From contig JBITNC010000001.1 of the NCBI GenBank assembly GCA_050084985.1, forward strand, positions 168,826,001 to 168,890,000: a stretch of 64,000 nt of DNA, in the 5' to 3' direction. The notes below the pieces were generated by a model that worked only from the letters and a program-made list of their open reading frames with translations, ran no database searches and was not told the DNA's origin. Positions 59,900 to 64,000 of this stretch are shown one piece after another (the stretch's first letter is position 1; every line of letters begins with the position of its first letter). A program made the translations under genes and the position numbers. The DNA is from Nageia nagi (Eukaryota; Pinophyta).

Positions 59900-61480
59900 T
59901 AATATGTTGAGGGCTAGAAGTGCTAAAGATGTCTCATTCAATGATGATATTATATAACCATTAATTTGTGAGAGGAGGATAGATATTTCATCATCAGATG
60001 ATGAATACCATGTTGATGAAGACCAGACATCACCAAACATTCATCTTAAGAGAACAAATATATCTTGAGATGAAAATGAGGTATATATCATCAATGTATA
60101 CTCAAATTTTATTAGATAAGTAGAAATGTAAGATCAATTAAATTTTCACTTTGATGAAATTGTATGCATTTTTTAACAAGTTAATATTACAAGTAATGTT
60201 ACAAGATCATCACCAATCTTCATGTTCAGAGGATGATGATGATCGTGATGTAATTAATTAGCATGCATGACTATTTAATTTGATTTTCAAATTCTTCATG
60301 AATAATTATCTTATTTGTATTGATGTTTATATTAGGCCTGATGAAAATTCTTATTATCAATTAATTATTCAATTAGAAGATATAAATTTGCCACATAATT
60401 GTACCCTATAAGATGTGCATTTCTAGGAACTGGACCAATGGATGGTAATGCGATAGAAGGATTTAGTGACCCTATCACTCTTTATTATAGATCATTTGTT
60501 GTATGTGGCTATCTAAGATGTAAGGATTGGCAAAAACATCAAAGGGGATATGTAGAAATACATTATTATGATATTGATGGTCTAACAAAATATAGAGGGA
60601 GCATTACCTCCTATAATTACGAAAGATCCCATTGGTCTAGTTGAACCTACTAGATGTGTTGAACATCTAAAAGAGAATGTTAGGCTTAAAATACTAGAAT
60701 ATGTAGATTCATTAGATGAAGATAGAGCAAAACAATGTACAAGAATAAGAAATGAAAAAAAATTTCATCAATGAATACCAATTGTTAAGCCAATTGAGAT
60801 ACCAAATGAGAGTATTGGTGATTTACATTTAGCACCTAATTATGTACATTTATACAAGTCTATCTATGATCGTAAGGTACATGGTGCATGGCCAATTGAA
60901 ATTTTTTTCCAAAAGCTATTGAAAAATTCACTTATTTTGGTCATTCATATATGATCAAACCTTATAATATACCTAATGAAGACATGGGTTTGTTTATATT
61001 ATCAAATATGCAAGTTCGTCCATATAATTAAAAAGAACTATTGATTCCATTTTATAGGCTAATTTACAATATAATAGATTGGAGGATATTAACATCATAT
61101 TTCTTTAGTATGGCTAAATATGGTATGTGTAGAAATGCAACATTAAAATAAAAGATTCAAAACATTTGTACATTGATGGTCAATAGATGATACATGGAAA
61201 CATTATAGGATATATAAACAACTCCAAAGGCATAGGCAATCCAATTATATTTTTATAGAATATGCAAATGATAAATATGACTTTATGCCTAGAAAAATGA
61301 GAACCTTTGCAGGTGTGGCTCCTATTGTAACTCTTACCCTTGGTGATGAGATCTTAGTGCATTACAATATCAATAAATTTACTCTAGCATGTAAGAAACA
61401 TATGGATTTAGGAGATCCAAATGTATTTATTAAACCAAGACAAAAGCATCAAGAAAAAGGAGACTGTACTAGAAATTGAA
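59900..61480 (+). pseudogene. unrecognised decayed coding region
   Basis: Protein-like translation appears in shifting plus frames. There is an acidic stretch SSSDDEYHVDEDQ (about 59988). A region with FLGTGPMDGNAIEGFSDPIT (60419) runs on through YVEIHYYDIDGLTKYRG to about 60600. A lysine/glutamate-rich segment EPTRCVEHLKENVRLKILEY (60642) follows. Next come PIEIPNESIGDLHLAPNYV (60790) and, after a frameshift, DMGLFILSNMQVRPYN (60981). Finally there are YRIYKQLQRHRQSNYIF (61206) and MPRKMRTFAGVAPIVTLTL (61285) ending at 61479. Low-complexity chance frames would not read this way, so I believe it was once coding. I do not recognise the family. It lies between array D and a CACTA transposase on the same strand, so it may be a second gene of that element, another element, or a captured gene. 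Confidence 0.5.
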
Positions 61481-61889
61481 TAATGTTGTAGTATTAGGCA
61501 TGCAGTTATGACTTTAGACTATGTTATTTGCTAGTTTTTTGAAGAACCTCAAGGGAGGTTGCTTTTTGAAGAACCTAACTATTGGAATTATTGATAAATT
61601 TTTACTTAAACTCATGTTACTTGTTATAGTTTGATAATGATGTTACTTTTTCAATTTTTACTTAAACTTATGTACTTGTTAAAGTTATTGACAAATACTT
61701 ATTGGATATTGCAAATGCTTGTTAAAGTTATTTTTCAATTATATTAATTATTTGTAATAACTAATTTCATAGGCACATCATATTGCAGCAAATACACAAG
61801 ACAAATCAAATACAATATTTCATACGCAAATCTTACATTGAAAAAATGTTCATTAAAAAAAAAAGAGGAATTAAAGAATATATTAAGTA

Positions 61890-62621
61890 GGGATGCATAT
61901 GTAGAATTCATGAAAAATCCAAATCCAATGACTTTTGTTCAAGTCATGAATTCAAATAGTGAAAATGATGAAAGATAATATAATGCTCATGATCAATAAT
62001 AAAGTGCAATGCATGATTTATTTCAATCAATCTATACACATAAAAATGATGTAGATATAGACATGAATGATAATCCTCATACACATGATGATGTAAGAGG
62101 AGGTGATTTTGAAAATGATAGCATGTATGTTGCTACCAAAACACTTTTATATAATGGAGCATGTACTTTTAAGTTGGAAGTGCTCCTACTTATCATGAAT
62201 ATAAAGGCCAAAAATGGATGGTCAGATACAAGTGTCAATGATCTTCTAAAGTATATATTTTTTTTACAATATTTTTTATTTTTGTAAATTTATTAGACAT
62301 TTTTTAATCTTTATTTATTATATATATATAATAATTTTATGGTTTTGTTTGTATTATAGATTACTAAATGAAAAGTTGCTTCCAAGTGACAATATCATCC
62401 TTTCTTCGCATAGAAAAGTACTAAAAATTTTGAAGGATGTAGGCGTATCATGTGTTTCATACAATGCTTGTATTAGTAATTGCATATTATATAGAGAACC
62501 ATATGAAAAATTGAGTGTATGTCCAAAGTGTGGTGCAAATAGATACCATTCAGGAACTATGAGGAATAATAAGGTTGTTTGTCATCTTCCAATTATCAAT
62601 AGATTTTTTATAATGTATAAG
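61890..62621 (+). pseudogene. CACTA (En/Spm) transposase TNP2, N-terminal part
   Basis: The translation matches the N-terminal TNP2 pattern. An acidic segment (62009-62100) precedes LLYNGACTFKLEVLLLIMNI and KAKNGWSDTSVNDLLK (62147-62250). After an intron-like gap with TTATAG near 62360 come YRLLNEKLLPS, VSCVSYNACISNCILYREP and CPKCGANRYHSG (62350-62550). The last two blocks hold the conserved AC..NC and CPxCG residues. The frame is cut at 62622 by a copia LTR. This copy supplies the N-terminal part missing from the copy at 2912-6165, and where they overlap they are similar in DNA. Confidence 0.85.
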
Positions 62622-63097
62622 TGTTAGAAATTGTAATGTAATATTGTGTAATATTTCTCCTTAATGTAAATTCACTTAATACTTAAAGTATCATTAGATA
62701 CCTTAAAGTATTAAAGGAATAAGAATAGAAAAAAAAATTAAAAATAGGTACGAGTTTAAAAATAGGTAAAGGATTAAAAATAGAAAAGGGATTAATTATA
62801 AAGTGAGTTTCTTCTTATAAAAAGAGAAGAATCCTCTTCTTCTATAGTTACACAATTGTAATGCAAGCTTTGCTATATGTTTAGAGTGTGAGAGAAAGAA
62901 AAAATTTTGTAAAAGAGGTCCTTGAAAAAAAGAAGATCTTAATTAGTGGACATACTCTCAAGGAGGGAGGAACCACTTTATATCTTATATTATTTGTGTG
63001 ATTGATTTTAGTTATTGTGTTATTATGTTGATGTTGGAAGTACCTTCCTGAGATCTTGAAAGATTAGAAGTTAATTTAGAAAGGGTTAATTTCTTCA
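62622..63097 (+). mobile_element. Copia-4: 5' LTR of an element running off the window
   Basis: A 476-bp segment starts TGTTAGAAATTG and ends CTTCA, followed two bases later by a primer-binding-like site. Internal blocks resemble the Copia-3 LTR: TAAATTCACTTAATACTTAAA, TATCATTAGATACCTTAAA, and GGAGGAACCACTTTATATCTT at its end part. It interrupts the TNP2 frame at 62621. The second LTR and target duplication lie outside the window, so a solo LTR cannot be excluded, but the leader after it suggests a longer element. Confidence 0.8.
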
Positions 63098-63099
63098 AG

Positions 63100-63111
63100 T
63101 GGTATTAGAAA
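63100..63111 (+). other. Copia-4 primer-binding-like site
   Basis: TGGTATTAGAAA, initiator-Met-like with mismatches, right after the LTR. Confidence 0.7.
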
Positions 63112-63118
63112 GTCTACC

Positions 63119-63628
63119 TATTATAAAAACCTAGCCTAAACTTAAAAAATAGAAAGTCTACACCTTTCTAAAATAAATTCCTTTCTTTTTATTTTTAGAA
63201 AAGAAATCACCCCTTTTTAAAAACAACACTTAAAAAATATGAACTCCCCTCTTTTTTTTCAAAAAAAAAGACCCAAATAAATCTCCTCATTTTTTTAATA
63301 AATTTGCCTAAAAAAAACAAAAACTATATTTTAAAAAAAGTTTATTTAAATTAAAAAATAGAAAAAAAACATAGTTTTTTTTAATATTTAAATAATTTTT
63401 TAATATATATATATATATAAACAACATAATTTTTTTTTGAGGCAAATTTCTTTAAAAAATGAGGAGATTTATTTGGGTCTTTTTTTTTAAAAAAATGAGG
63501 AAGTTCCTATTTTTTAAGTGTTGTTTTTAAAAATGGGTGATTTCTTTTCTAAAAATAAAAAGAAAGGAATTTTTTTTAAGAAAGGTGTAGACTTTTTATT
63601 TTTTAAGTTTAGGCTAATTTTTTATTAT
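63119..63628. repeat. 510-bp near-perfect hairpin in the Copia-4 leader
   Basis: The left arm (about 63119-63312) and right arm (about 63438-63628) are reverse complements over roughly 190 bp, with few mismatches and small length changes in homopolymer runs. Matching blocks are AGCCTAAACTTAAAAAAT, AGTCTACACCTTTCT, ATTCCTTTCTTTTTATTTTT, AGAAAAGAAATCACCC, TTTTTAAAAACAACACTTAA and GACCCAAATAAATCTCCTCA. The loop is about 125 bp and very AT-rich, with a run of TA near 63400. A long, regular double strand would form in RNA from this leader. Confidence 0.93.
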
Positions 63629-64000
63629 GGGTAATTTTATTTAACCTAATATGTCTTTATTTGCTAATTTTACCTTAAGTGCAAGTTATTTTTAAGGAAT
63701 TTATTTTAACATGCCTTTAAGAATAAAAGGGGGAATTAATTAATCATGCATAGATTAATGTTATTGCATAGGTTAATGTTAATTTTATACATAGATTAAG
63801 GTTAATTAATTATGCATGGGTTAATGTTTTAAATAATGTATGTGTGAATTAATATTTTATCTTAATGCATATTTGATATATGGTTGGATAAAATTTTTAA
63901 ATGCATGTTGTAATTTGTTTTCCTAGTGCATGTCTTTGCTAAGTGGATAAAAAAAAAAATTAAATGCATGATTTAGTATTTTTTCCTAATGCATGTAAAT
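63629..64000. other. Copia-4 leader, continuing
   Basis: AT-rich with ATGCATxGxTTAATGTT words (63740-63830). No coding. The style resembles the long non-coding leader of Copia-3 (41407-44260). Confidence 0.5.

Noticed and set aside
1-64000. tRNA, rRNA or other structured RNA genes.
   Set aside because: I scanned for tRNA-type B boxes and rRNA-like conserved words and found none I could support. A dedicated RNA search would be decisive.

Overview
This is nuclear DNA of a land plant, most likely a seed plant with a large, repeat-packed genome. A gymnosperm is plausible, but the sequence alone does not prove it. The evidence is a three-exon eukaryotic gene with GT-AG introns, plant-type Ty1/copia and Ty3/gypsy LTR retrotransposons primed by initiator-Met tRNA, CACTA (En/Spm) transposase remnants, a plant-type LINE remnant, and long degenerate arrays built on the plant telomere motif CCCTAAA. 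The window is AT-rich. Only one host gene is convincingly intact in 64 kb.

Layout. 0.6-6.2 kb holds a dispersed repeat and a decayed CACTA transposase that can be followed from the TNP2 domain through DUF4218 to DUF4216. 6.4-11.5 kb holds two CCCTAAA-like arrays on either side of a block of short tandem repeats, 184-bp tandem repeats and a foldback element. 11.6-13.0 kb is a minus-strand LINE reverse transcriptase remnant. 14.29-15.95 kb is DCC1, the sister-chromatid-cohesion subunit of the CTF18-RFC clamp loader, with an E2F-type site just upstream. 16-27 kb has little coding signal but contains a 1-kb unit bounded by 48-bp inverted repeats, a second foldback copy, and several duplications. 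27.4-30.4 kb is a minus-strand copia pol remnant.

32.43-37.71 kb is a structurally complete copia element with only two in-frame stops. 40.9-53.0 kb is an older copia element inserted into a TTAATG-rich array with perfect 5-bp target duplications (tatgt). A gypsy element (44.3-47.8 kb, target duplication gatgg) is itself inserted 12-13 codons into the copia gag. 54.6-59.8 kb is a 1.7-kb CCCTAAA-like array carrying a second gypsy element (target duplication aaaac). 59.9-62.6 kb holds an unrecognised decayed coding region, then the N-terminal part of a second CACTA transposase. That transposase is cut by a copia LTR at 62.62 kb, whose leader contains a roughly 510-bp near-perfect hairpin.

How it fits together. 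Most of the window is layered transposon history. LTR divergence counted by eye fits the nesting order: the host copia at about 42 differences per 506 bp is older than the gypsy inside it at about 25 per 593 bp. Both gypsy elements keep gag, protease, the primer-binding site, the polypurine tract and the integrase tail, but have lost reverse transcriptase, RNase H and the integrase core. They look like gag-bearing non-autonomous elements. No previously undescribed enzymatic system could be demonstrated. The best candidates for something new are this shared deletion architecture, the leader hairpin, the foldback family, and the unrecognised reading frames at 59.9-61.5 kb.
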